A stretch of 34,052 bases of DNA from Paramacrobiotus richtersi (Eukaryota > Tardigrada > Eutardigrada > Parachela > Macrobiotidae): NCBI GenBank assembly GCA_034698045.1, contig JAQGAU010000222.1, positions 1-34,052 on the forward strand, given 5' to 3'. Shown here in pieces: positions 20,891 through 31,823 of the stretch. The position numbers were made by a program, and so were the translations under genes. Positions within the stretch are counted from its first letter, which is position 1; every line of letters starts with the position of its first letter. The notes beneath the pieces are model-generated. The model saw only the letters and a list, made by a program, of their open reading frames with translations, searched no databases and was not told where the DNA came from.

Positions 20891-21529
20891 CAGGAAACTG
20901 GATGAAAAGGAAATCTGTTTTGTTCCTATTTTGTTTTTGTTAAAATTATAGATTTTGCTGGGAATGATATACTAATCGTTTACAATGTTGATTCCGTAGT
21001 GTTTTGTTGAAATTAGTATTTCAGTTAACTTTCTCATTTGCGATTATATGTTCAGTTTTCAACCAGAATCCGGTATGGTTCGGTAAATGCTTTACGTATT
21101 CATGGCAGCGAATAATGTTTCATGTTCGTGCATGCTTTGTTATTACCAGTCTCAGGCATTCTGCTCACAGAATTTGCCATAGCCAGTAAAATCACTTCAC
21201 CGGGCCAGCTATCCATGGCCATGTGAGAGCAGCAAATCAACGGGTCAGTAATTTTTAAAACCTGCCTATCAATGATTGCTGCATCATTCCTTTTTTGTTT
21301 TATTTTGACTCTGCGGCCTACACTCCCCGCCTCAGCGCCACGGTCCACACAAATCTACAAACGAACCAAACTCGTTACACGGCAGTCGAATTATTGTCCA
21401 CAGGTTGCAGTTTTGGGATGTCATTTTTCTGAGAAAGCAAGAAGGCTTTTTTGGCAATCCCCAGTTATTCGTTGCAGTTGATTCATCTCGCACACTACAC
21501 TTTTGGTAATCTTGAGTCATCTTTCGATC
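20891..21529. other. Intergenic region between genes E and F
   Basis: No gene was found and no remnant of PHR exons 8 or 9 was recognised, so the PHR end of gene E is not lying discarded just downstream. The beta-type upstream element of gene F is at 21322–21346. Confidence 0.55.
21322..21346 (+). promoter_or_regulatory. Conserved beta-subfamily upstream element (gene F)
   Basis: The element reads 'actccccgcctcagcgccac', then 'ggtcc', followed by 'aactcgttacacggcagtcg' at about 21367, which pairs with 'aactcgctacgccacagtcg' before gene E. It is about 185–210 bases before the ATG. Confidence 0.5.
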
Positions 21530-24500
21530 ATGGCATCGAGTCCGTCCATCAGCAGATCCAGCACAGCAGCCAGTCCGTCTGCTGAAGATTCCGTGTGGGG
21601 ATGGCAGCAGAATCCTAACCATTTCGGAGAACTGGGCAAGTTTCTCTTCGAGAATCATCTTCTCAGCGATGTGGTGATTCACTGCGGAGTGACAGCTGCT
21701 GTGCACATCAAGGCCCACAAGTAAGGCTGAATTTTGCAATCTCTCAGAGAGGTTCTCTCTGTGCACAGCCTAGTTATCTGGTATCCCTGGCTTGCTACGA
21801 AACTGGTGTAAACCACAATGTCTGTCTTGTCGATTTGTCCTTGCCGCCAGAAGTCCAGTATTCGAGGAGATGTTTTTCGGGGATCAGAAATCATCAGATA
21901 GCATGCATGTGTTGTACATGGACGAAGACAAGGCTGTTCTCGAGATCTTGCTCAAGTATGATAAGTATTTGAATTTCGCTGTAAGTCTTCTTGTCGCACC
22001 GACTTATACACGTAAGAAAACGTAAATCCCATAAGTTACGTCGGCTGTAGTTGCATAAGTCATGAAAGTTCGTATTCGTTTCATTTAAAATTGTCATTTC
22101 TGCCGTGGTTTTTTCTGTGCAGACTGATGTATGGATTCGACCATACTATTCTGCTGACAGTCCACAACATCTCCAATATTATCCGGGCCGCTAAAAAGTA
22201 CAAAGTGCACGTTGCGATTTCGTGTTGTGAGCGATGGACTGGAGCCAACATGAACGCTACCACCTGCCTCTCCTGGCTGGAGGCTGTGCAGCAGTTTCCG
22301 GTAAAGTTTTGTCCGTCCTTCGCATTTCTTAGTTATTAAACTTTTTACTAGTTATCTGCTCGGAATCTAATTTTATTACCTCTCGTGCGAGGGTGTTTTT
22401 TACGCATCCTCGGATAAGAAAACGTTTGTAAAGATGAAATAACATGGTACTTAGAACATTAATCCATAATTAGCAAAAGATGTGGTCCGCACGGCACATA
22501 GTGTTTTGCCTAGTTCCGGATATCGGTAACTATGTCTGTTTTGGTTATGGAAATCTCTAACCTGTGTTGCTTTCTAGCCGGGAGTCTCTCGCCGTGCTAC
22601 GGCAGAAAAGTGTTGGCAGCACATCGACCACTCAGCTGTCGAAGTTCTTCATTCGCCCAAATTCCTCGAGATCAGCCACAGTCTACTGGTGGACATTCTG
22701 AAGCGGAACAGCTTGCACGTGGACGAGTATGCCCTGTACGAAGCAGCGTTAAGGTGGGTGTCGTAATACTGCATTCGGGATGTTTTCGCTCACATTGGTG
22801 CATGCAGGTGGGCCTGCCAACGCTGTTCTTTATCTAACACTGACACGATGCGTGCCGCGCTGGGAGAAGCGCTGTATCAGATCCGCTTTACACTGATGAA
22901 CATCAAACAATTCGGAGAGGGACCAGCTCAGGTACGAACTACTGTGAAAGCGGAATGCACATGTATCTTTGCGGGTATAAAACCGTTCTTAATTAATAAT
23001 GCAAGTACGTTTTCGCGGTTTAACTGAAGTCAACTCCAAAAAATGGTGTATATTGTTGAGTTAATAATCTTAAGACACTTCTGTCTAGTCAGCGTGTTAC
23101 ACAACCTGAGGATTGGATTTTTAAATAATTTGAACTAAATAATATAAAAAGTACCAGTCAAGTGAAACGTACATTACCGTTGTACGAAGTGTACTACAAG
23201 TAGTCGAAGCGTCGTTTTCGTTAAAGTGCATAATTTACAGAGCGGAATTCTCTTGCCGGAGGAGGTGTCATCTGTTCTGCTTTACATGGTTACTGACAAG
23301 AAACCACCAATTAAATTCGTCACGGAACCGCGGATTGTCGTGGCTAGCTGTACTTTTAAGGTAATTATGCCGAGATACCTAACATGAGTGGACGGTATTC
23401 TCACGCTGCGTTATTAAATCAAGGCTCACACTTTTTATTTTCTTCTTAAATTTGACCGTAATTGGTGTGCTACGTTTTCCGTGATGCGACACAAATACTT
23501 TTATTGTACCGTTTAACAAAACAGGCAGATTCGGCAGCGTTTGTAATTTGGGTATCAAACACCGCTGCGTAGTATGTTCTAGTATCCTTTTCGTAGGTAC
23601 AAAGGTTTCCCACAACGTTCGGCAAGCGTGACTACGTTTACGAGGGCGGTGTACTGGATTCGGTTACGTAAATCATCTGTTTCGATTGTCCTGTTCCCTG
23701 GTTTTCAGCTGATGTTTGTAACAGGTTCACTGTGGACCGCGACATTACGCTGGTAGGTTGTGGAATATACACTAGTGGAAAAGTGCAGCAGGAAGTGGAC
23801 GTCAAAGTGTTTACGGGCGGGGACAAAGTACTACGCCATCAGGAGTTCAACGACATCCCTATCAAGCCTTCCAACAAGTTGCTCACCGGAGCGGCGTCCA
23901 TCATGTCCTTCAAGTTTGACAATGAACTGCTGATCCCGCGATCGACACCGTGCACTATCCAGTGTGACATACGTGTAAGTGTCATGACTAAGCGTCAGAT
24001 TAGGACGTAAGGGTAACGGGCGTAACGAAGGTGTAAGATCAGGACATAGTCCGTAAAATCGATTAGAAAAGTCTAAGGGTGGGTCTCACATTCAAAGCGA
24101 ATCTGGATACGGCACGGGGGCGTGGCTAAACGAAAGATACGGGGCCGTATTACCACCTCATGAGGTGTCTTCGCTAACCGTATCTTCGTTTGGCCACGCC
24201 CACGTACCGTATCTGGATGCGCTTCGAACGCGAGACCCACCCTAAGTATTTGATAACGAAAGACAGCGTTTGCCACGGTCGGTGTCCCCGAATCCTGCAA
24301 GTAAATCACTGGCCACCTCAATTGTTACAAACTGGGCAGGCCGGAATTTCATTCGCAGTTGGTAGTTGGCTGTCTCCAATACATAATAGCTGCTGTGTCA
24401 TCTGGCTGAAGATTTACAGTTAGGGAATAATATAGCTGTCAGAATTCGAATTAGCCCGGTTGATCTCTATTTAGGGCAGAAATACCGATTTTGGAATCAA

Positions 24501-24657
24501 CGGAAAGGAAGAGGCTAGCGCTTGTGAGGTGCAACTGGATAACGGGAGCTCCGTCCTCTACCGTTTCACCTTCGTACCGGGTCCGGCTAATGAACAACAC
24601 TCTGTTCGCAGTTTGACATCGCGCGGACAGATTCCCGTCATTTCCTTTCGGGCCTGA
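21530..24657 (+). CDS. BTB–BACK–PHR protein with a lost splice acceptor (gene F, beta)
   Basis: Exons: 21530–21720, about 21851–21955, 22123–22300, 22578–22753, 22808–22931, 23241–23360, 23597–23667, 23725–23974 and 24475–24657. Exon 2 should start at 21833 by comparison with E and G, but the bases before it are 'tgtcg', not an AG. The nearest AG, at 21849–21850 after 'ttgccgcc', is in phase and would give 465 residues, without the six residues 'FVLAAR' of the BTB core. With the ancestral acceptor the protein would be 471 residues. BACK and PHR ('FTVDRDITLVGCGIYTSGK') are intact; the C-terminus is 'ISFRA' instead of 'ILFRP'. The exon 7 donor is 'AC|gtaaat' instead of 'AG|gt'. Intron 8 is swollen by a foldback element. 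The gene may be weakened or on the way to loss. Confidence 0.8.
24077..24242. mobile_element. 166-base foldback MITE with TAA target duplication
   Basis: The element starts 'gggtgggtctc' and ends 'gagacccaccc'. The two arms of about 65 bases are imperfect inverted copies ('agatacgg' and 'gggcgtgg(c)…aaacga' also pair) around a central palindrome 'cacctcatgaggtg'. It is flanked by TAA on both sides (24074–24076 and 24243–24245). A three-base TWA/TAA duplication with long terminal inverted repeats is typical of PIF/Harbinger (Tourist-like) MITEs; that class is inferred. No transposase is present. It lies in intron 8 of gene F on the sense side, well away from the splice sites. Confidence 0.85.
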
Positions 24658-25561
24658 ACCCAGGATCTGCTTTCTTGTTGCTTTCAAGTGAATCGTTGTT
24701 GGATTTACGAGATTGTATTTTGCCAAGCTTATTGGCTGTGTACGGTATTATGATCTGAGAGATGGTTGTTCGTGCTGTACAACTGCCTGTTTTCACTTTC
24801 ACTGTGCTCATCGGGGTTTTTTGCTTAATTTGTCGCTCAAGTAACGGACTATCATGCTTGCCAAATTTGTTTATGTTGTCGAAACTAGAGTTTATTGTCG
24901 TACGAAACACGTGCAATCTGGGATCAAAAGTCAGGGAGTGGGGTTGTGTATGCCGTTTCAGTAAACGAATGCCGCTGAAAATATGCATGCGCAAGCCTAC
25001 CTTGAAATCGTTCAAGTTAAGATGGTAATAAGCGCCGTTGCGCATCGCCTAGAACATGCACTAAACGTTCAAGTGACGGCTTTCCGTTTGCCGATTGAAC
25101 TGCAGCAAAGATGTTTGTAAGTAGCAATTCTTGTTAGAGCTCAGTCCATGATGGCCGTCGCTGGTAAACGACACCCCACATTTCCGGTTACACAATAAAG
25201 CAAATGAAATAATAATTTCGGTAGTTTATAAAGCAACCGCATTCCATACTACTGCCGTTTAAAATCTTGATGGAAGACGTGACGTAAAAGCAGCGCATTC
25301 AGGCTCTCTGACGCATAGTTAGCCGTCCTGCCACGAGGCACGGTCCACAACTATATACTGGCTGAGCCTCACCACGCTGCTGTCGATATACAGTCCACAA
25401 GTTTCCGCGGCATTATTGAGTCTCGTCAGAAATGCAAATTAAGATGAAACAGTATTTTACCGTTTTCGTATGAAAGAGTCGCAGTTGTTTGTTGTAGTAA
25501 ATATTACAGTTTTTATAAATCTGAACCAATGCAGTGAATATTCTGTTGGGAAATATCAAAC
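24658..25561. other. Intergenic region between genes F and G
   Basis: No supported gene was found. The stretch at about 24842–24970 ('aacggact…ttgccaaatttgtttatgttgtcg', then 'tgggatcaaaag…gtgtatgccgtttcagtaaac') is paralogous to 31963–32101 after gene H. The beta-type upstream element of gene G is at 25327–25346. Confidence 0.5.
25327..25346 (+). promoter_or_regulatory. Conserved beta-subfamily upstream element (gene G)
   Basis: The element reads 'cctgccacgaggcacggtcc'. It is four bases shorter than in B, E and H but keeps the 'gaggcacggtcc' half. It lies about 215–235 bases before the ATG. Confidence 0.4.
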
Positions 25562-28123
25562 ATGGCATCGAGTCCGTCGGCCAGCGGATCCAGCACAGCA
25601 GCCAATCCCTCTGCCCAGGACTCCGTGTGGGGATGGCAGCAGAATGCTGACAGTTTCGGGGAACTGGGCAAGTTTCTCTTTGAGAATCATCATCTCAGCG
25701 ACGTTCTTCTGCATTGCGGAGGCACAGCTACTGCCATCAAGGCCCACAAGTAAGGCTGATTGTGCGTCTGCAGTCGTTGTTGTGGCTCAGAAGTTAGAAC
25801 GAAAGTCATGCCGACAGTTATTGATGGCATTTCGTGACTGTCAATGTCTGCCTACATTGCAGATTTATCCTGGCTGCCCGAAGTCCAGTGTTCGAGGAGA
25901 TGTTTTTTGCGGATGAAAAGTCGTCGGATGCCGTGCCCGTGCTTTACGTGGATGACGACCGGGATGTTCTCGAAGTCTTGCTCAAGTATGTTGCTCATTG
26001 TCAGAATTTCGATATGTTGTACTTCTACGATGTTTTATAGCTATGCATTCCTGACTATTCGGTTTACAGTGATTTTGTTATTTTTATCAACGAAGATGTA
26101 TTTTTCCCCTGTTTCTGTAGACTGATGTACGGGTTTGATCATACGCTTCTGCTGACAATCCACAACGTCGCCCATGTTATCCGGGCCGCCGTGAAGTTTA
26201 AGGTCCGCGTTGCGATTACGCGTTGTGAAGGATGGATTGGAGAAAACATGAACGCTACCACTTGCCTCTCTTGGCTGGAGGCTGCCCAGCAGATCCCGGT
26301 AAGCGTCGTCAGTTTGCTGAAGTTTACTACGGAACGTGCTTGCGAAACCGGTCAGCAAATTGAAACCATGTTGCTTTTTAGCCGGGAATCACTAGCAATG
26401 CTACGGCGGAAAAGTGTTGGATCTACATCGAGACGTACGCTGGTGAAGTTCTTCGTTCGCCCAAATTCCTAGAGATTGACCACAGTCTGTTGGTGGAGAT
26501 TCTGAAGCATAACGGCTTGCGCGTGAATGAATATGCTCTGTATGAAGCAGCATTGAGGTGGGTGTCTTGCCGCGTTTCAGTCGTACACATCTGTGCTTTT
26601 GTTGCAATAAAGCCCGTATTAAATGCAGATGGGCGACCTGGGCCTGCGAACGCTGTTCTTTGTCTAACACTCCGCGATCCAAGCGTGCCGCGTTGGGAGA
26701 GGCGCTCTACCAGATCCGCTTTACCCTGATGACCGCCAAAGAATTTGGAGAGGGACCTGCTCAGGTTCGCAATCAATAGGTTTTATGAAAATATTCTATA
26801 CGAATATTTATCGATAACACACGCAATTAAATGCCGAATAGTCCGCCTGTAACTTAGCAAATCAGTTAAAAAAGAAATTAATATTCGATAGCGCATGAAT
26901 TACTATGGCGGTATTTTCTTGTCTGTGTCTGTACTCTGCAGTCCGTTGTGTTCATTTGTAGAGCGGGATTCTGGAACCCGAGGAGGTGTCGTCCATTCTG
27001 CTGTACATAGTAACTGACAAGAAGCCGGCCATCAAATTCGTCACGGAACCGCGGATTGCAGTGGCCACTGGAACTTTTCAGGTAAACTTTATGCGGTGCC
27101 TGTCAAAGAGGTAAAGGGCATCCAGGCTTTTTGGCGTCGTTATTATGTATTAAAGCGAAGTTCAGATCGATATCTGTACATGTAGTTGCTTATCGAATTA
27201 ACCAAATAGACCACAATGGAATGTGACTTACTTGCTACAGCGCTTAGCAAAATTAACAAAACAGCAAAGTTCAGATTACTGTGCGTGTAGGAACTAAGTA
27301 GATATATCGTTTCGTAGGTGGAAAGGTTTCCTGGTACGAACGGCAAGCGCGCCTGGTTTTACGAGGAAAACGTATTCGACTCGGTTAGGTGAGTGTTCGG
27401 TCGTAACACAACAACTTCCTGTTGTATCTTACGCTCCTATCTGTCAACAGCTTTTCCGTGGATCGCGACATCACACTCATAGGATGCGGATTTTATACTT
27501 GCGGAAAGGAAAAGCACGATGTGTATATTGAGGTGCTTACGGGCACCAACAGAACGCTGTGGTACCAGGAGTGCGTACCGTTACCGCAACATTCCACCAA
27601 ATTCCTGACCGGTTCGGCCTGCATCCAGACCATTAGATTTGACAAAGAGCTGTCCATCCCACGTTTGACCCCGTGCACTATCCAGTGTTTAATAACTGTA
27701 AGGAGACATACGTTTTGTCCTGAACGCTTCTTACACTGAGATTTTCAGAGTGTTTGCTAACTTTTGTAACATCCGGTGTAGTTATCGAAGATGGCTTACA
27801 GATTTCTAATTAATTGTTCTATTTTTTAATCAATTTTATTAATTCTTTATTAAATTAATTATTCTTTAATTAATTTAATTAATTCTTTACTTAATTAATT
27901 ATTATAATTAGTTGTACAATCGGGCTAAGAGGGTGTATCTTAGGGAAGAGAAACCGACTATGGAATCAGTGGAAAGAACGAAGCTAGCGTCGAGGTGATT
28001 CTGGACAACGGGAACTCTGTCCTGTATCGGTTCACTTTCATGGCGGGCAGGTTAGATGGACAATCGTCTATTCGCAACTTGACGTGTCGGGGACAGATTC
28101 CTACCATTCTATTTCGACCATGA
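25562..28123 (+). CDS. BTB–BACK–PHR protein (gene G, beta)
   Basis: Nine exons: 25562–25749, 25863–25985, 26121–26298, 26382–26557, 26629–26764, 26962–27081, 27318–27388, 27451–27697 and 27944–28123, giving 472 residues with every junction in phase. BTB: 'HLSDVLLHCG', 'FILAARSPVFEEMFFADE'. BACK: 'KCWIYIETYAGEVLRSP', 'YQIRFTLMTAKEFGEGPAQ'. PHR: 'VERFPGTNGKRAWFYEENVF', 'FSVDRDITLIGCGFYTCGK', terminal 'ILFRP'. This is the best-preserved beta copy with no frame or splice damage, so it is a good reference for reading E, F and H. Exon 7 and exon 8 differ more from the sisters than the BTB does, hinting that the PHR (substrate side) evolves faster. Confidence 0.9.
27815..27911. repeat. TTAATTAA-rich low-complexity tract in intron 8 of gene G
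   Basis: Repeated 'taattaatt' and 'ttaattaattctt' strings make this stretch almost pure A and T. It lies 30–130 bases before the last acceptor and does not interrupt any exon. Confidence 0.85.
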
Positions 28124-28579
28124 GATTGTTTTTACTGTTTAAGTTTTTTGGCAAGTGCAGTCGTTGTTTTGAATACGAGGGAAATTTTGTACAGTACTTG
28201 TCAATGCTGACTTGTTACATAGTTATTTTTGTACGTTCAGGATTTTTAGAAACGGATGACGTGATTAATGGAAAGGGTTGCTTAATCACAACAGAGTAGA
28301 GATGTTATGCTCTCCGCGAATGCGTTTAACAGGAGTAATAAAATGTGGGCGAATAGTCATAGACTGACCGTTCCGAACACGGTAATCGGAATTCCAGGAC
28401 TGGCGGATAAACAAGGGGTTTAGTCTGCCTGATGTATTCGATGTCAGTTGTCAGACTTGGAAATTAATCATTTGCCGAAAATTAAAATAAATATACACTC
28501 AACTGGTAAAGGGAAATGTATAGTTCTGCAGCATATCTAAATTACTGCAGAATTTGCTGGAACTGCTTCGTTGTCTACA

Positions 28580-28695
28580 TTCCAGAGTTGCGCTGCCCGA
28601 ATTCTGCTTTACGCGAAGTCGCGAAGTATCGTCAATTCTGCTTTACCTACACTTTTAGGACAATGTTTGCTGACAAGACATGAAGCCGCCAATTG
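28580..28695 (+). pseudogene. Possible relic of a BTB-array exon 6
   Basis: Strings such as 'gcgctgcccgaattctgc', 'gtcgtcaattctgctttacct', 'tgctgacaagacatgaagccgccaat' follow the order of exon 6 of the beta genes ('ctgcccgaggaggtgtcgtcc', 'attctgctgtacatggt', 'actgacaagaagccgccaat'). Frame and splice sites are lost. If real, it marks a gene copy deleted between G and H. Confidence 0.5.
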
Positions 28696-28772
28696 CATTG
28701 AAAATAGTGTGAATGTCAGAAATATTACGAGGTAACAAAACCAGAGGAAGTGCTTCCTATTTCCGGCCGAAG

Positions 28773-28796
28773 CCTCCCGCCCCAGAGGCACGGTCG
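28773..28796 (+). promoter_or_regulatory. Conserved beta-subfamily upstream element (gene H)
   Basis: The element reads 'cctcccgccccagaggcacg', then 'gtcg', nearly identical to that of gene B. It lies about 200–225 bases before the ATG. Confidence 0.5.
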
Positions 28797-28998
28797 ATAC
28801 CACAAACACGAATTAAAACTCCGTATTATCGCCATCGGTATGTCGCAAATGGGATTATGTTTTCCACAAGTTTGGGTCTTGTCATTCCTACACCTGGTAC
28901 TTCTTGAAGTACGGGAGAAAATAGTTTTGTTGAGCCAAATGCGCAGTTATATTGTATATCCGATTTGCCGTTCATATCAGCTCAATCTCTTGTAAACC

Positions 28999-31823
28999 AT
29001 GGCAGCGAGTCCGTCGACCAGCAAATCCAACACAGCAGCCAATCCGTCTGCTCAGGATTCCGTGTGGGGATGGCAGCAGAATTCCGACAGTATCGGTGGA
29101 TTGGGAAGGTTCCTGTTCGAGAATCATCATCTCAGCGATGTTGTGCTGCACTGCGGAGGTACACCTGGTGCGCAGATCAAGGCCCACAAGTAAGACTGCA
29201 GAACGAAATTGTTTCACTAGGCCATGGGGATATTATAACAGTCATGGGGACAACATCGAGGGCATTTTATGACTGATAATATGGTACCCACTGTTTATGT
29301 CGCAGATTGATCCTGGCTGCCAAAAGCCCCGTGTTCGAACAGATGTTTCTTGGGGATAAAAAATCGGCGGATGCCATGGATGTGTGTTATGTGGATGAAG
29401 ACAAGGATATTCTCGAAGTGCTGCTCAAGTAAGCTGGTCATTGGGAATTTCGACATGTCATGTTTGTGTTTCGAAATGTTGAATATGTCATGTCATTATC
29501 TGTTTCGATCTGTCATTATTCATTACGATACGCAGTGCGTTGTTTTCTTAATGGATAACTTAATTACCTGATGATCCTAATTAATTAAATTAATTGACTA
29601 ACTTTTTTAACTTAATCAACTTAATAAATTATCTTAACTAACTTGTGTACTAATTAGTTAGTAGTCTTAACTGACTTGTTAATTAATTAATTATTACTGA
29701 TTTAAAAATGACATTAATGGTTTAAACTTGTCACTGTTACGGTAGAAGGCAAATTTTTGTCGCTTAATTATTTGCAGATTAATCTACGGATTTGATCATA
29801 CTCTTCTACTGACAATCGATAATGTCTTCCATGTTATCCGGGTCGCCGAAAAGTACAAGGTGCACGCGGCTTTTGTTAGCTGTGAAAGTTGGATTGGATC
29901 CAACATGAACGCCACCAACTGCCTGGTCTGGCTGGAGGCTGCGCAGCTATTCCCGGTAAATTATATATCCAATTTTTCTAGTGCGGAAATTATAGTGTAA
30001 GGAAAAAATATAACGGCAAATATATGGTATGTATAAGACCTCTCAACCGCCCGGTTTTTCAGCCGGGAATCTCCAACACTGTCAGCACTCACAGAGGAGA
30101 AGTGCTGGATGTACGTTGACAAGTCGGCTGTTGAAATTCTCCGTTCGCCAAAATTCTTGACGATCAACCACAGTCTGCTGATGGAGATTCTGAAGCGAAA
30201 CAGCTTACACGTGAACGAATATGCTGTGTATGAAGCAGCGTTGAAGTGGGTCTCATTCCGCGTTGCAGTGTGCGCATATTGCGACGTTCGTCTAATGAAG
30301 CTTGCATCCGTGATTGCAGATGGGCGGACAGGGCCAGCGTACGCTATTTCGTGTCAAGCACGCAGCGACATAAGCGTGCCGCGCTGGGAGAAGCGCTGTA
30401 TCATATTCGGTTTACTCTGATGAGCGCCAAGGAATTCGGAGAGGGACCAGCGCAGGTTTGAACTCATGTTTATATTAACGCGTCAGCAGGTGGAAACTCC
30501 GCAGTTATGGTTCGCAGCATTTTACGCTTTTCATAATGCAAATCTCATCAACTTTCTGGCACTTCGAAATGTAAACATATCTCTGCCAATATCAAGACGA
30601 TGCATAGTTATGGTTAATGAAGTACTGTTTACCGTTAAGCTGAAATTAAAGCTAGGTCGTATTAGGTGTCGTGAAAATCAATACAATCAAATCCGTTAAG
30701 TGTCGAAAGCTGAGTGATTACACTTCAAATAATTATACAAAAATTAACACACAAGTAAAGAATAAATTTACCCTTGTGAGCGGTGTTTTGCAATGATATT
30801 ATGAAGCGTACGTCGTTCCATTGCATGCAGTCCTTAGTGGCGTGATTTGCAGAGCGGGATTTTGCTGCCCGATGAGGTGTCGTCCATTTTTCTGTATATG
30901 GTAACTGACAAGAAGCTGCCAATCAAATTTGTCACCGAACCGCGGATTGTCGTGGCCAGCGGTACTTTCGAGGTAAATGTCCCCAGACACGAGTGGACTG
31001 TAAAGCCGACATCTGCGCTGATCGTGCTATTCGGACTTATATTTTTTTATTAGAGTTTTACCGTGAAGAAAACACCGTAACTGGGCTACGTAGTTTTTTT
31101 GGCGACGGTTAAACAAAATGTTTTCGTACCTCTTGACAAAGAAGCTTCAGAAGCGGAAGTGATTTTTGATAATCAAACCAGTGTTTTCGCAGGTAGAAAG
31201 ATTTCCAGCCACATATGGCAAGCGCGAGTACGTCTACGAAGGGAATGTACTGGATTCGGTTAGGTGAGCCGTCAATTCGAAAGCAACAGCGTTTCCTTTA
31301 TCGTATACTATTGTCTGCAACAGTTTTACTGTGGACCGCAACATCACACTGGTGGGATGCGGAATCTACACAAGTGGAAAAGAGCCGCACGAAGTTGACA
31401 TTAAAGTTTTTACCGGCGCCAACAAAGTACTACGCCATCAGGAATGTTACGACATCGCTGCTACGCCATCCACCTCCACCAAATTACTTACCGGGCCCGC
31501 TTGCATCGTTATGTATGAGTTCGACGAAAGGCTGTTGATTCCACGATCGACACTGTGCACTATCCAGTGTGGCATACTTGTAAGTCTATCTAACCGGAAA
31601 CATAGCTGTTTGAATTGATAAACAAAACTTATGATGCGTTTAGGGGAGAGATACGGACTTTGGAATCAATGGAAAGGAAGAGGCTAATGCCAAGGTGACT
31701 TTGGACAACGGGAATTCTGTCATGTATCGCTTCACCTTCGTACCGGGTCCGGCTAATGAACAAAACTCGGTTCGCAGCCTGACCTCTAGGGGACAGATTC
31801 CAACCATAATCTTTCGGCCATAA
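28999..31823 (+). pseudogene. BTB–BACK–PHR paralogue with exon-4 frameshift (gene H, beta)
   Basis: Exon positions are 28999–29189, 29306–29428, 29778–29955, 30063–30245, 30320–30455, 30853–30972, 31193–31263, 31324–31579 and 31644–31823. Exon 4 is 183 bases where every other copy has 176. The seven extra bases lie between the acceptor and 'EKCWMYVDKS', so the normal acceptor reads into a TGA. An in-frame AG at 30095–30096 would rescue the frame and drop about 11 residues between BTB and BACK, but it is a poor acceptor. All other exons are clean: 'HLSDVVLHCG', 'LILAAKSPVFEQMFLGD', 'FTVDRNITLVGCGIYTSGK', 'IIFRP' and then TAA. It may be a recent pseudogene, a gene with a shifted acceptor, or an assembly error. 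Confidence 0.75.
29575..29690. repeat. TTAATTAA-rich low-complexity tract in intron 2 of gene H
   Basis: Repeated 'aattaattaa', 'cttaactaactt' and 'ttaattaattaatt' strings explain why this intron (349 bases) is longer than in most sister copies. Confidence 0.8.

Larger units (their letters stand above)
28124..28998. other. Intergenic region between genes G and H
   Basis: No supported gene was found. A decayed resemblance to exon 6 may exist near 28585–28690 ('agttgcgctgcccgaattctg', 'cgtcaattctgctttac', 'tgctgacaagacatgaagccgcc'), like 'attctgcttccggaggaggt…ctgacaagaagcc' in live genes, but it is very degraded. The beta-type upstream element of gene H is at 28773–28796. Confidence 0.45.
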
